Shown: piece after piece, positions 18,932 to 27,641 of the stretch
Layout: the number at the start of each line of letters is the position of its first letter
Numbering within the stretch: position 1 is the stretch's first letter
DNA from: Pararobbsia alpina
GTDB lineage: Bacteria > Pseudomonadota > Gammaproteobacteria > Burkholderiales > Burkholderiaceae
Direction: 5' to 3'
DNA length: 64,000 bases
Assembly: GCF_902859895.1 (NCBI RefSeq)
Contig: NZ_CADIKM010000002.1
Location: forward strand, 62,001 to 126,000
Program-made: the position numbers and the translations under genes
Notes under the pieces: generated by a model
The model's database searches: none
What the model saw: the letters and a program-made list of their open reading frames with translations, nothing else
What the model was told of the DNA's origin: nothing

Positions 18932-19696
18932 CTAGCTGCTGAAGTTCAGGAGCGCATTCGCGCTTTGTTCGTTACTGTCCGCGGTCTGCAGCAGCTTCAT
19001 CTGCATCTCGAACTGCCGCCCATTGGCGATCATCGACACCATCGCCTCGACCGGATTCACATTGCTGGTTTCCACCGCGCCGCCCACGACCTGCACGGTC
19101 GGATCCACGTCCGGTGTGCTGCCGTCGGTGGTCCGGAACAGACCGTCGTCGCTGCGCCCCATGAGCGAGTTGGCCGGATTGACGAGCTTGAGCCGGTCGA
19201 CCACGGCGATCGTGTTCGGCGGATCGCCGGCGCCGAGCACCGAGACCGTGCCGTCGCTACCGATGTGGAGCGTGCCGCCCGGCGGTATCGAGATCGGTCC
19301 CTGGTTGCCCTCGACGACGAGATTCTGCGATGTCACCAGTTGGCCGTTCTCGTCGACGTGAAACGTGCCGTTGCGCGTATACCCTTCGCTGCCGTCGGCC
19401 GCCTGTACCGCGAACCAGCCCGAACCCTGGATCGCGACGTCGGTCGGGTTGCCGGTCTGGGTGATGATCCCCGACGAATAGTCGGCGACCGGCGTCGAGG
19501 TGAGCACGAAGGTGCGCGTCACGTCGTTGTTGTTGGTCGCGATCTGATCTTGCGTCTTCAGCGGCACCGCCCGATACGCGGAGAGCTGCGCCTTGAAGCC
19601 GGTCGTCGACGTATTCGCCAGATTGTTCGCGATGGTCGCCTGCTCCTCGAGCGCCTGTGAAGCGCCGGTCATCGCGGTGTAGATCAAACGGTCCAT
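18932..19696 (-). CDS. flgF: Flagellar proximal-rod protein FlgF
   Basis: FlgF is a proximal-rod subunit. The 254-residue product begins MDRLIYTAMTGASQALEEQA with the rod-family segment TIANNLANTSTTGFKAQ. Its C-terminal helix includes NVNPVEAMVSMIANGRQFEM. It lies between flgE (91 bases upstream) and flgG, as in most flg operons. Confidence 0.97.
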   Translation of the reverse strand: MDRLIYTAMTGASQALEEQATIANNLANTSTTGFKAQLSAYRAVPLKTQDQIATNNNDVTRTFVLTSTPVADYSSGIITQTGNPTDVAIQGSGWFAVQAADGSEGYTRNGTFHVDENGQLVTSQNLVVEGNQGPISIPPGGTLHIGSDGTVSVLGAGDPPNTIAVVDRLKLVNPANSLMGRSDDGLFRTTDGSTPDVDPTVQVVGGAVETSNVNPVEAMVSMIANGRQFEMQMKLLQTADSNEQSANALLNFSS

Positions 19697-19787
19697 GGCG
19701 GTATGCGTTTAAGCCTGTGGAAGAAGGGGGCCCGGAGGGCCGGCGCCCTACGCGGGCAAACCCGCGCAGGGCATGGCGTCTTCAGCC

Positions 19788-21098
19788 TTACATCTGCAGC
19801 AGCGTCTGGTCGACCGTCTGCTGGGTCTTGATCGACTGCGCGTTCGCCTGATAGAAGCGTTGCGCGGTGATCAGGTCCACCAGCGAGTTGGTCAGGTCGA
19901 CGTTCGAGTTTTCGAGCTGTCCCGAGGTCAGCGCGCCCAGCGTGCCCGATTCGGGCGCACCGACCGACGGCTGGCCCGACGCGGCCGTTTGAACCCACGC
20001 GTTGTTGCCCACCGGCGCCAGCCCGTTGTCGTTATTGAACGAGGCGAGCACGATCTGGCCGAGCGTCAGCGTCTGGCCGTTCGAATACGTACCTTGCACC
20101 GTGCCGTCCGCGGCAATGGCAACGCCGACGAAATTGCCGGCGGCATAGCCGTTAGGCTGGAGATTGGCCGAATCGCCCGTGCCGCCAAAGGCGGTAGCGC
20201 CCGTCAGATCGAAGGTGATGTTGGTCGGCGTGTTCGAGCCGGTCGCCGAGGTCAGCGACATCGTCACGGCCGCCGGATTGGCACCCGCCACGCCATACGG
20301 ATCGGTAAAGCTCGTGAGCGTCCCGGTCGAGCTGAACGTCAGCGTGCCCACCGTCCCGGCGGCGGCGGCCGGCGTGGCCGCTGGCGGTGCCGGCGGCGTG
20401 ATCATCGTGCCGTCTTCCTGCGCATAAACCGTGTAGGAGACGGTCGCAGGCGTCACCGGCGGAGTCGGCTGCGGATTGCGCACAAAGTAGGTATTGACGG
20501 TGTGCGCATCGCCGAGCGAGTCGTACGTCGTCATCTGTGTGGAGTAGTTGTAGCTCTGGCTGTTGGTCGGGTCGAACGGCGTGACCGTCGGCGTGGCCTC
20601 CGACGAATCCAGGTTCAACGACGTCGCGGTGATCGTCGTGCTCGCCTGCGGCGGGATGTTTCCGTCCGGCACCTGCAAGGGCTGCGGGTTGGTCGTCGCG
20701 ATCACCCCGTTGGCGCCCGCCGGATAGCCGGTCAGGTTCGCGCCTTCGGCATTGATGATGAAGCCGTTTGAATCCGTGTGGAACTGACCGTTGCGCGAAT
20801 ACTCGACGGTGCCGTTCTGTTCGAGGCGGAAAAAACCATTGCCGTTGATCGCGACGTCATATTCGCCGCCCGTGGTCGTGAACGTGCCCTGTCCGAACTC
20901 CTGCGCGACACCTACGGTGCGCACACCCGTGCCCACCGGCGCCGTGACCGCCGTCGCCACGGTGTTGGCGTACATGTCGGCGAACTCGGCGGAGCCTTCC
21001 TTGAAACCGTAGGTCGACGAGTTCGCGATATTGTTGCCGACCACGTCCAGCTCGGTGGACGCAGCGCTCAGACCGCTCAAGGCTTGTGAGTAACCCAT
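19788..21098 (-). CDS. flgE: Flagellar hook protein FlgE
   Basis: FlgE polymerises into the hook. The 436-residue product starts MGYSQALSGLSAASTELDVV, followed by GNNIANSSTYGFKEGSAEFA, and ends with the helix VDLITAQRFYQANAQSIKTQ and VDQTLLQM. The start at 21098 was chosen over an in-frame ATG 54 bases upstream. AGGAGGT lies 5 bases before this ATG on the minus strand and the family start is exact. Middle domains D1/D2 are Thr/Ala/Pro-rich. Confidence 0.98.
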   Translation of the reverse strand: MGYSQALSGLSAASTELDVVGNNIANSSTYGFKEGSAEFADMYANTVATAVTAPVGTGVRTVGVAQEFGQGTFTTTGGEYDVAINGNGFFRLEQNGTVEYSRNGQFHTDSNGFIINAEGANLTGYPAGANGVIATTNPQPLQVPDGNIPPQASTTITATSLNLDSSEATPTVTPFDPTNSQSYNYSTQMTTYDSLGDAHTVNTYFVRNPQPTPPVTPATVSYTVYAQEDGTMITPPAPPAATPAAAAGTVGTLTFSSTGTLTSFTDPYGVAGANPAAVTMSLTSATGSNTPTNITFDLTGATAFGGTGDSANLQPNGYAAGNFVGVAIAADGTVQGTYSNGQTLTLGQIVLASFNNDNGLAPVGNNAWVQTAASGQPSVGAPESGTLGALTSGQLENSNVDLTNSLVDLITAQRFYQANAQSIKTQQTVDQTLLQM

Positions 21099-21165
21099 CA
21101 GAGACCTCCTGAATTTAATTGAGAGAGGGGGACGCACCGTTGGGCGCCGCACCCGGATTCATTGA

Positions 21166-21876
21166 TCAGATAATTTCCGCAACGGCGGTCAGATCGGTCG
21201 TCTGGCCATTCGACAGACTCAGGTTCGTCGTGCCGTCCGCATTCGCGCCCACGGCGATAATGGTCGAATAGGCGAGCGGGTTGGCTGTCGCACTGGCCGT
21301 GCCGCTGACCGCCGTGACCTTGAACGTGTAGTTGCCATTCGCGACTGGCATGCCGGCCGAATTGTTGCCGTCCCATGCGACCGGTACCACGCCCGCGGAC
21401 TGTGCGCCGAGGTCGAGCGTGCGCACGACATTGCCGTTCGCGTCGCTGATCGTGATGGTCGCGTCCGAGACCGCGCTCGGAAACTGCACCCCGATCGGCG
21501 TGGCGTACTGCGTCGCGGTGCCTGACGAACTCGTGCCGGCCTGCACCGACAGCGTATTGCCCGCGGTCAGAACACCCTGGCCGATCAGGTTGCCCGCCTG
21601 GAGTTGCTGCGACGCGTTGAGCTGGGCCGACAGCGAAGTCAGCGAGGTATTGAGCGTGCTGATGCCCGACACCGTACTGATCTGGGCGAGCTGCGAGGTC
21701 ATCTGCGAGCTGTCCATCGGATTGGTCGGATCCTGGTTCTGCAATTGCGTCACCAGCAGCTTCAAGAACGTGGTCTGCAGATCCGACGCGCTCTCGGCGC
21801 CGGACAGGCTGCTGTTGGTGCTCGAGGGTGCGGGCGCGCCGACGTTCGAAGTCGAGTTGTTGATCGGGGAAGTCAT
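21166..21876 (-). CDS. flgD: Hook-capping/scaffold protein FlgD
   Basis: FlgD is the temporary cap needed for hook polymerisation. The 236-residue product has an N-terminal Ser/Thr-rich export region and the conserved block LQTTFLKLLVTQLQNQDPTN with MDSSQMTSQLAQISTVSGI. The C-terminal part has a FlgD Ig-like/FLGD tudor fold type sequence (ITISDANGNVVRTLDLGAQ, WDGNNSAGMPVANGNYTF). It lies 11 bases after flgC. Confidence 0.97.
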   Translation of the reverse strand: MTSPINNSTSNVGAPAPSSTNSSLSGAESASDLQTTFLKLLVTQLQNQDPTNPMDSSQMTSQLAQISTVSGISTLNTSLTSLSAQLNASQQLQAGNLIGQGVLTAGNTLSVQAGTSSSGTATQYATPIGVQFPSAVSDATITISDANGNVVRTLDLGAQSAGVVPVAWDGNNSAGMPVANGNYTFKVTAVSGTASATANPLAYSTIIAVGANADGTTNLSLSNGQTTDLTAVAEII

Positions 21877-21887
21877 GGTCAGGTCTC

Positions 21888-22310
21888 TCAGGTGCCGATC
21901 GTCAGGGTCTTCAACATCAGGGTCTTGGCCGTGTTCAGCGTCTCGACGTTGGCCTGATACGAGCGCGACGCCGAAATCATGTTGACCATCTCGTTAACCG
22001 GATTCACGTTCGGCTTGGTCACATAACCGTCGGCGTTGGCCGAAGGGTCGGTCGGGTCGTAGATCATCTTCATCGGGCTCGGATCGTCGATCACGTTGCG
22101 CACCGACACGCCGCCGACCTGCTGGCCGGAACTCGTGCGCCCGCCGATCGGCTTGACCTGGAAGACCACTTGCTTGGCCCGGTATGGCTGCCCGTCGGGG
22201 CCGGTCGTACTGTTGGCGTTCGCGAGGTTCGAGGCGGTGACGTTGAGGCGCTGCGATTCCGCGCTCAGCGCCGAACCGGCCACGTCGAAAATGCTCATCA
22301 TCGAAGGCAT
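21888..22310 (-). CDS. flgC: Flagellar proximal-rod protein FlgC
   Basis: FlgC is a proximal-rod subunit. The 140-residue product contains the family start [20 protein letters not shown], then [13 protein letters not shown], and the C-terminal [20 protein letters not shown]. The ATG at 22310 has AAGGGG about 8 bases upstream; ATGs four and five codons later are also possible. flgB lies 82 bases upstream. Confidence 0.97.
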   Translation of the reverse strand: MPSMMSIFDVAGSALSAESQRLNVTASNLANANSTTGPDGQPYRAKQVVFQVKPIGGRTSSGQQVGGVSVRNVIDDPSPMKMIYDPTDPSANADGYVTKPNVNPVNEMVNMISASRSYQANVETLNTAKTLMLKTLTIGT

Positions 22311-22392
22311 GGATGCGCCCCTTGGTTAAATGTCCTGGATTGCGATGAACGGTGCCACGCGGCTGGCGGCGCCGGCTGCGGGTGCTGCTGGA

Positions 22393-22830
22393 TCAGGTGC
22401 CCGGCGTGATCGCCGCGATCATGGTCTTGATCTGACCCGACAGCACCGTCATGCCTGTCTCGTAGTGCAGTGCGTTGTCCGCGAAATTCACGCGCTCCGT
22501 GTCGAGGTCGACCGTATTGCCGTCGAGGCTCGGCTGCAGCGGATTGCGATAGGCGAGCCTGCCGTACGCATCGGCGCCGCTGGTACCGGGTGCCTGCCCT
22601 GCGATATGGCCGGCATCGGTCGTCACGAGCTCGAGGCCGCTCTTGCCCGATTCATCGTGGCCGCCCTTCTTGAGCGCCGTCGTGAGCGTGGACGCGAAAT
22701 CCAAATCGCGCGCCTCGTACCCGGGGGTATCCGCGTTCGCGATATTCGAGGACAGCACCTGCTGGCGGTAGCCGCGCAGGTTCAGTGCTTCCTGTCCGAA
22801 TTTGAAAGCCGCATCGAGTTGGTCGATCAT
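22393..22830 (-). CDS. flgB: Flagellar proximal-rod protein FlgB
   Basis: FlgB is the rod subunit nearest the MS ring. The product of 145 residues begins MIDQLDAAFKFGQEALNLRG with the rod motif SSNIANADTPGYEARD and ends LSGQIKTMIAAITPGT. The start was set at 22830 because the family typically begins M(I/L)DxLDAxF. An ATG at 22842 (METR leader) is nearly as good. A longer frame to 22950 adds an Arg/Pro-rich leader that does not look like FlgB. It is the first gene of flgBCDEFGHIJ. Confidence 0.95.
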   Translation of the reverse strand: MIDQLDAAFKFGQEALNLRGYRQQVLSSNIANADTPGYEARDLDFASTLTTALKKGGHDESGKSGLELVTTDAGHIAGQAPGTSGADAYGRLAYRNPLQPSLDGNTVDLDTERVNFADNALHYETGMTVLSGQIKTMIAAITPGT

Positions 22831-22865
22831 CCTGGTCTCCATCGCCTCGGCCCTCGCGGGCAATT

Positions 22866-22885
22866 GGCAACTGTGGGCAACTGTG
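22866..22885. repeat. 10-bp direct tandem repeat in the flgB-flgA intergenic region
   Basis: GGCAACTGTG occurs twice head to tail (22866-22875 and 22876-22885), and a partial copy GGCAA-like segment (GGGCAATTGG) precedes it. The repeats sit 24 to 55 bases upstream of the flgB start in the divergent flgB/flgA control region, where FlhDC-dependent promoters would be expected. No binding protein can be assigned. Confidence 0.5.
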
Positions 22886-23099
22886 TCGCGCGGTCTGCCC
22901 TCCCGAAAGGGGGCTTTCCGCATGACAGGCATCTTAGGTGCCGTGCGCAATGGTCAATCGGATGAACAGGCGGGAAAGCGGCCTTCAATTCCACGTATTC
23001 AGCGGCAGACGCGGTTCTAGAATCTGCCTCGTGGTCAAGTCAGCGGACCGGTGCGGGTTCCTCCAACCCGGAGCGGGCCCCGCCCAGTGGAGAACGGAT

Positions 23100-24785
23100 A
23101 TGTCCAGACGGAGCGAGTCGATGAGCAGCACCGCGGCGCGGTACGCCGGGGTGCTCGCGCGCGCCTTGCTGCTGCCGCTCTCGATGCTGCTGCCGCTGGC
23201 CGCCTCCGCACAGGCCGCGGCGGGACAAGATTCACCCGACGGGATGATCATGATTCCCGGCAATGGAGAGCCGGCCGCCGGCGCGCCTCACGGTGCCGCG
23301 CCGGGAAAGCTCCCGGGAACATCGCAAGGCATGTCATCGGCGGGATCACCACACGGCATGGCGGCGCCCGCGCGGGCGGTCGATGCCGATGCGGTCTTCG
23401 AGAACGCGGCACGCAATGCGCAGATCGTGATCCCCGGCAATGGCGAAGCTGGCGCGCAGGCGTCGGCCCTCAGTCAAGCACCCCGCCCGATTCAGAACAG
23501 TCGCGGCGACGTGAACGTCGCTACGATCAATCCGGCAGCGGATCGGCTTTCGAGCCAGTTCGCCAATTCCGCGCCGACTTCGGCTGTCGCTCCGGCAGCG
23601 AATGCCGCGACACGCGACACACGGCCGACAGCCCCCACCGAAGCGACCAGAACAGAGGGCGAGCCTCGCCTTCACCCGGCCGTCTCCGCACAGCTCGCAG
23701 AGCACAGTACCGAAGCTGCGGCGCCGCGCTCGGCACTTCTCCAGCTTCAGAAGCAGGCCGCGACGGAACTTGGGCAGGATGCCGCGGCGCCAGGCGCAGC
23801 GGCCGGGGCCGCGCCAAACCGCACCCTCTCACTCGCCGGTGCGCCGACCGCACGCTCGATGCCCGCTTTGCAGACCATTCCGGCCGGTCCGATCCTCGGC
23901 GCCGTGAAGCCGGCGGGTTCGCGCCTGGAATCAGTTGTCGTCAACACGCCGGCAACCGATCCCGCAGCGGGCGCACGCGATACGGTCCAGCCGGTGACAA
24001 TCGCGAGCAACGTCGCACAAGCCCAGAGCAGGAGCGCGAGGAACATAGCGGTCAATGTCGCGACCACCGTGCCGGCCAATGCGCCACCGATCGCGCACTC
24101 CGTCACCGTCGCCGCGCCGCCTGCCGTGGTCGCGCTCGCCGCCGCGGCGTCGACCCAGCCGGGCAAGCAGGATCCAACGGTGATCATGAAGACCGCCGAA
24201 GATTTCCTGCGCCAGCAGGCCGCCGGCCTGCCGGGCCGCGTCACGCTCACGATCGCGCCGATCGCGCCACGCGGCCTCGCCGCCTGCGACAACCTCCAGG
24301 CTTTCATGGCGCCGGGTGCGCCGATGTGGGGCCGCACGACAGTAGGCGTGCGCTGCACGGGCGAGAAGCCGTGGACGATCTATGCGCTCGCACGCGTTTC
24401 GGTGCAGGCGACCTACTACGTCGCGGGCCGCTCGATCAGCCCCGGCGACGTGATCCAGATGGTTGATCTCGTGCCGCGCGAAGGCGACCTGTCGGTCATG
24501 CCACGTGCGATCGTGACCGACCCGTCGCAGGTTGTCGGCGCAGTCGCCGAAAACCGGATTTCGGCCGGCTTTCCGTTGCGCAGCGACCTGATCCGCTCGC
24601 CTCAGGCGATCCAGCTTGGCCAGACCGTCAAGGTCATCGCCCAAGGCGACGGCTTTTCGATCAGCGCGGATGGCAATGCGATGAACAATGCGAGCCCCGG
24701 GCAACAGGTGCGCGTCAAGATGAGCGGCGGACAAATGGTGGTCGGAACCGCCTCGGGTAAGGGCGTCGTTCAAATCCCGATGTGA
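23100..24785 (+). CDS. flgA: P-ring assembly chaperone FlgA, with long low-complexity N-terminal region
   Basis: FlgA is the periplasmic chaperone for FlgI P-ring assembly. The product has 561 residues, about 2.5 times the usual length. A Sec signal peptide (about residues 17-38, LLLPLSMLLPLAASAQA) is followed by a Pro/Ala/Thr/Gly-rich region (about 40-355) in which IPGNGE occurs twice. The FlgA/SAF domain lies at about 356-561 (TVIMKTAEDFLRQQAAGLPG, ISPGDVIQMVDLVPREGDLS and the terminal GQQVRVKMSGGQMVVG). The ATG at 23100 was chosen because GGAGA precedes it and the signal peptide follows directly; upstream in-frame starts add an unlikely leader. Confidence 0.93.
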   Translation: MSRRSESMSSTAARYAGVLARALLLPLSMLLPLAASAQAAAGQDSPDGMIMIPGNGEPAAGAPHGAAPGKLPGTSQGMSSAGSPHGMAAPARAVDADAVFENAARNAQIVIPGNGEAGAQASALSQAPRPIQNSRGDVNVATINPAADRLSSQFANSAPTSAVAPAANAATRDTRPTAPTEATRTEGEPRLHPAVSAQLAEHSTEAAAPRSALLQLQKQAATELGQDAAAPGAAAGAAPNRTLSLAGAPTARSMPALQTIPAGPILGAVKPAGSRLESVVVNTPATDPAAGARDTVQPVTIASNVAQAQSRSARNIAVNVATTVPANAPPIAHSVTVAAPPAVVALAAAASTQPGKQDPTVIMKTAEDFLRQQAAGLPGRVTLTIAPIAPRGLAACDNLQAFMAPGAPMWGRTTVGVRCTGEKPWTIYALARVSVQATYYVAGRSISPGDVIQMVDLVPREGDLSVMPRAIVTDPSQVVGAVAENRISAGFPLRSDLIRSPQAIQLGQTVKVIAQGDGFSISADGNAMNNASPGQQVRVKMSGGQMVVGTASGKGVVQIPM

Positions 24786-24903
24786 GGCTACATCTGGTAA
24801 CAAATTCACGGGTTCACAGGATAAGTCTTTGTCCAACAAGGACTTTCCTAAAAAGGGAGGCGCCTTCCCAAGCGGATTGAACCTCGGTGCAACCGGGTCG
24901 GAC

Positions 24904-24930
24904 TCAAGTTCAAGACGGCACTGCCGTTAA
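24904..24930 (+). promoter_or_regulatory. Sigma-28 (FliA) promoter of flgMN
   Basis: TCAAGTTC (24904-24911), an 11-base spacer and GCCGTTAA (24923-24930) match TAAAGTTT-N11-GCCGATAA with three differences. Transcription would begin near 24937, only about 6 bases before the ATG at 24943 and about 27 before an in-frame GTG at 24964. It gives the usual feedback of sigma-28 on its own anti-sigma factor. Confidence 0.85.
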
Positions 24931-24942
24931 AAAGAACAAGTC

Positions 24943-25278
24943 ATGGAAACCTGGAAAAACATCGTGAAAATCGATTCCTCTGCCAGCAAGAATACAGCGG
25001 GTATCGGCAACGCCAAGGACAGCGCCGAACGTGCGCCAACCGCCACGGCACCGGCCCCGCAGGCTTCGGCGCCCGGCACCTCGTCGGGAGGCGACGAAGT
25101 GAACCTGTCGCCCCTGTCGTCGACGCTGCGCAGCGGCGGTACCGGTGTGGGCGACATCGATACGAATACGGTCAATCAGATCAAGGACGCGATCAGCAAG
25201 AACCAGTTGCCGATCGATACCGGCAAGATCGCCGACGGCCTGATCGATTCGGTCCGCAGTTTTTTGAAAACGTCGTAA
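24943..25278 (+). CDS. flgM: Anti-sigma-28 factor FlgM
   Basis: FlgM binds FliA and blocks late flagellar transcription until it is exported through the completed hook. The 111-residue product has a disordered Ala/Pro/Ser-rich N-terminal half and a C-terminal sigma-binding half (EVNLSPLSSTLRSG, NTVNQIKDAISKNQLPI, GKIADGLIDSVRSFL). An in-frame GTG at 24964 gives VKIDSSASK, closer to the usual FlgM start (M-K-(I/V)-D) and a more normal leader length after the sigma-28 promoter. The true start may therefore be 24964. flgN follows after 73 bases. Confidence 0.93.
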   Translation: METWKNIVKIDSSASKNTAGIGNAKDSAERAPTATAPAPQASAPGTSSGGDEVNLSPLSSTLRSGGTGVGDIDTNTVNQIKDAISKNQLPIDTGKIADGLIDSVRSFLKTS

Positions 25279-25351
25279 CCCGGCGGGTCATGTGATCCGC
25301 CGCGTGCGAGGTGCCCCTGAGGCCCTTTGCACCCATCACGGAGCACATTAA

Positions 25352-25798
25352 ATGACCACTGCACTGCTGGACGCCCTGCAAGACGAGCTCGTTGCCGTCG
25401 AAGACTTCACCCAAGTTCTCGAGCAAGAAGAGGCTGCGTTGATCGACGGCAATCTGATGGCGATTCTGCCGGCCATCGTCGAACGCAAGACCGAACTGAC
25501 CGAGAAACTGACCTCCTACGGCAAGCAGCGCGAAGCCGCGCTGGCCGACCTGGGTTTTCCGGCGAGCCGGGACGGCATGGTTGCCGCGATCGGTGCCGAC
25601 AGTTCCCTCGCTGATGCGTGGAAGCGCCTGTTGACGCAAGCCGAACGTGCGCGTGCGCGCAACGTGACCAACGGCCTGCTGATCAAGACCCGGATGGACT
25701 ATAACCATCAGGCGCTGATCGCCCTGCGCCTGGCGGCCGGCGCGCCGGCCATCTACGGCCCCGATGGCCGTCTGCCGATGTCGATGCAGTCGCGCTGA
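25352..25798 (+). CDS. flgN: Export chaperone FlgN for FlgK/FlgL
   Basis: FlgN is the cytosolic chaperone that carries FlgK and FlgL to the export gate. The 148-residue product is wholly helical with ALQDELVAVEDFTQVLEQEE at its start and the family pattern of Leu/Glu-rich helices, then NGLLIKTRMDYNHQALIALR near the C-terminus. It follows flgM and precedes a bidirectional terminator. Confidence 0.92.
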   Translation: MTTALLDALQDELVAVEDFTQVLEQEEAALIDGNLMAILPAIVERKTELTEKLTSYGKQREAALADLGFPASRDGMVAAIGADSSLADAWKRLLTQAERARARNVTNGLLIKTRMDYNHQALIALRLAAGAPAIYGPDGRLPMSMQSR

Positions 25799-25897
25799 GC
25801 GGCCGCTGAACATTTCGCGACACCGCCTGTAGCGGGCTCTGCGCAAGCGAGCCCGCGAATGTATCTTTCCGTTCGCACCGCACCGGTAATCGACAAC

Positions 25898-25932
25898 AAA
25901 AAGGCGTCACTGCTTTCGCAGCGACGCCTTTT
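25898..25932. terminator. Bidirectional intrinsic terminator between flgN and fliA
   Basis: AAAAGGCGTC (25899-25908) pairs with GACGCCTTTT (25923-25932), with a further CTGC/GCAG inner stem. A and T tracts on both sides provide a T run in each direction. It lies between the convergent flgN (+) and fliA (-). Confidence 0.9.
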
Positions 25933-26033
25933 GTCGGCTTGCCGAACTTGCAGCGGGCACCGGCCCACCCCCATTTGGAAGGCTTAGTACGAGCCCGCCC
26001 CGCTGCTGGGTCAGGCGGCCGGCTTATATCCGA

Positions 26034-26768
26034 TCAGTTCGAAGGCGCGGTGGTCCAGGACTGCTCGCGCAACCGTGCGCGCAGCCGGGTGACCGCCTGC
26101 GAATGCAACTGGCACACGCGGGATTCGCTGACCTCCATGACCGCGCCGATCTCGCGCAGGTTCAGGCCCCGCTCGTAGTAGAGACTCATCAGCAGCTTCT
26201 CGCGATCCGGAAGCCGGTCGATCGCTTCGATCAGCGCGCTGCGCAGATTGTCGTCGAGCAGCGCCGACAACGGATCCGTGTGATCGACGCAATGGCGATC
26301 GAGAAACGGTTCGTCGTCACCGCCTCGATCGAAATCCTCGTAGTAGATCAACTGGCTGCCATGCAGATCCTGGAGCATGCCCTGGTAGTCGCCAAGTGGC
26401 ATCGCCATATGCGCGGCGATCTCCGTTTCACTCGGTGCACGGCCGACCCGTTGCTCGACCTCATGCACGGCCTGCTCGACCTCGCGCGACGTCTTGCGCA
26501 GACTGCGCGGCAGCCAGTCGTTGCTGCGCAGCTCGTCGAGCATCGCACCGCGGATACGCTGACTCGCATACGTCTCGAACTGCGCGCCCTGGTCTTCCTT
26601 GTAGCGCCCCGCCGCATCGAGCAGGCCGATCATGCCGGCCTGGATCAGGTCGTCGAGATCGACGCTGGCGGGCAGCTTGGCGACCAGTTGCAACGCGAGC
26701 CGACGCACCAGCGGTGCGTACTGCGTGAGCACCTCGGATTGCGTGACCTTCCCTTGAGCGGTGTACAT
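26034..26768 (-). CDS. fliA: Flagellar sigma factor FliA (sigma-28)
   Basis: FliA directs RNA polymerase to late flagellar promoters such as the five noted in this window. The 244-residue product has region 2 (LVAKLPASVDLDDLIQAGMI, then FETYASQRIRGAMLDELR), region 3 (VGRAPSETEIAAHM) and region 4 with a helix-turn-helix (YYERGLNLREIGAVMEVSES). It is the last gene of the flhBAFG-fliA unit, 15 bases after flhG. Confidence 0.98.
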   Translation of the reverse strand: MYTAQGKVTQSEVLTQYAPLVRRLALQLVAKLPASVDLDDLIQAGMIGLLDAAGRYKEDQGAQFETYASQRIRGAMLDELRSNDWLPRSLRKTSREVEQAVHEVEQRVGRAPSETEIAAHMAMPLGDYQGMLQDLHGSQLIYYEDFDRGGDDEPFLDRHCVDHTDPLSALLDDNLRSALIEAIDRLPDREKLLMSLYYERGLNLREIGAVMEVSESRVCQLHSQAVTRLRARLREQSWTTAPSN

Positions 26769-26783
26769 CTGTACCCCTCCGAT

Positions 26784-27641
26784 TCAAACGGCTGACGCCA
26801 CTGGCGCGGGGGCCGGACGGGTCGTCGTTCTGCGCGTCGCGGCCGGATCGGCCGGCCGCGACGGCCAATGCAGCAAGTCGACCGCGATACGCCGGAAATC
26901 CAGCGTGGCGGGTGCGGCCGGGAACGCTTCCACCACACTGCGTCCGAGCAGCGCCGCGCGTGCAAGACGCACGTCGAGCGACACCGCACCGGCAGGCGAG
27001 AACGACACCGCGAGATAGCGACTGCCGACGGCCGTCAGGTTCTGATACACGCCGTATGCATCGCTCGCACTCGTCACACCGTTGATCAGCACGCGGAACT
27101 GGTGGATCGCATGCGCGAAATGCAAGCGCTTCACGCACGCATACGCGCCCGTGATGGACTGCGCATTCGCGCGCATCACGACGACCACGTCGTGCGCCTG
27201 CATCGCAAGCGGCGAGAGCGCGCCATCGGCGTTCAGCCGTGCGTCGATGAGCACCACGTCGACCCCGTCGTTGAGCGCCTCGAGCAGATCGTCCGGACGC
27301 ACCCCGACCATGGCGCTCGGCGGCGCGGCCAGCACCCGCACGCGCTCGTAGTAGCGCGCCGCCACCTCGTCGAGCGGCATACCCGCCGCGACATCCGCGA
27401 TCGTGCGCGGCGTCTCGATGCCGACCGCTCGCGCAAGCGACTTCGCATCACAATGCTCGTCGATCACCAACACGTCCTTGCCCTGCCGCGCAAGCGCGGC
27501 CGCAAGGTTGATCACGGCACTGCTGGTGCCCGCCTGTTCGTCGCCCCCCACCAGCGCCACCAGTCGCGGTGCTTCGCGAGCCAGAAGACGACGCAGACCT
27601 TCTGCCTGATCCAGGACATGCTTATCCAAAGCGAACCTCAC
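26784..27641 (-). CDS. flhG: FlhG (FleN/MinD-like) flagellar number regulator, degenerate P-loop
   Basis: FlhG is a MinD-family ATPase that limits flagellar number and stimulates the FlhF GTPase. The 285-residue product keeps the N-terminal DQAxxLR activator motif (DQAEGLRRL, residues 11-19) and MinD-like blocks VLVIDEH and VVLIDAR. At the expected P-loop it reads VGGDEQAGTSS, without the lysine of the deviant Walker motif (GGxGKT). ATP binding may therefore be altered or lost while the FlhF-activating helix remains. Its start lies inside the flhF stop region (20-base overlap). Confidence 0.9.
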   Translation of the reverse strand: MRFALDKHVLDQAEGLRRLLAREAPRLVALVGGDEQAGTSSAVINLAAALARQGKDVLVIDEHCDAKSLARAVGIETPRTIADVAAGMPLDEVAARYYERVRVLAAPPSAMVGVRPDDLLEALNDGVDVVLIDARLNADGALSPLAMQAHDVVVVMRANAQSITGAYACVKRLHFAHAIHQFRVLINGVTSASDAYGVYQNLTAVGSRYLAVSFSPAGAVSLDVRLARAALLGRSVVEAFPAAPATLDFRRIAVDLLHWPSRPADPAATRRTTTRPAPAPVASAV

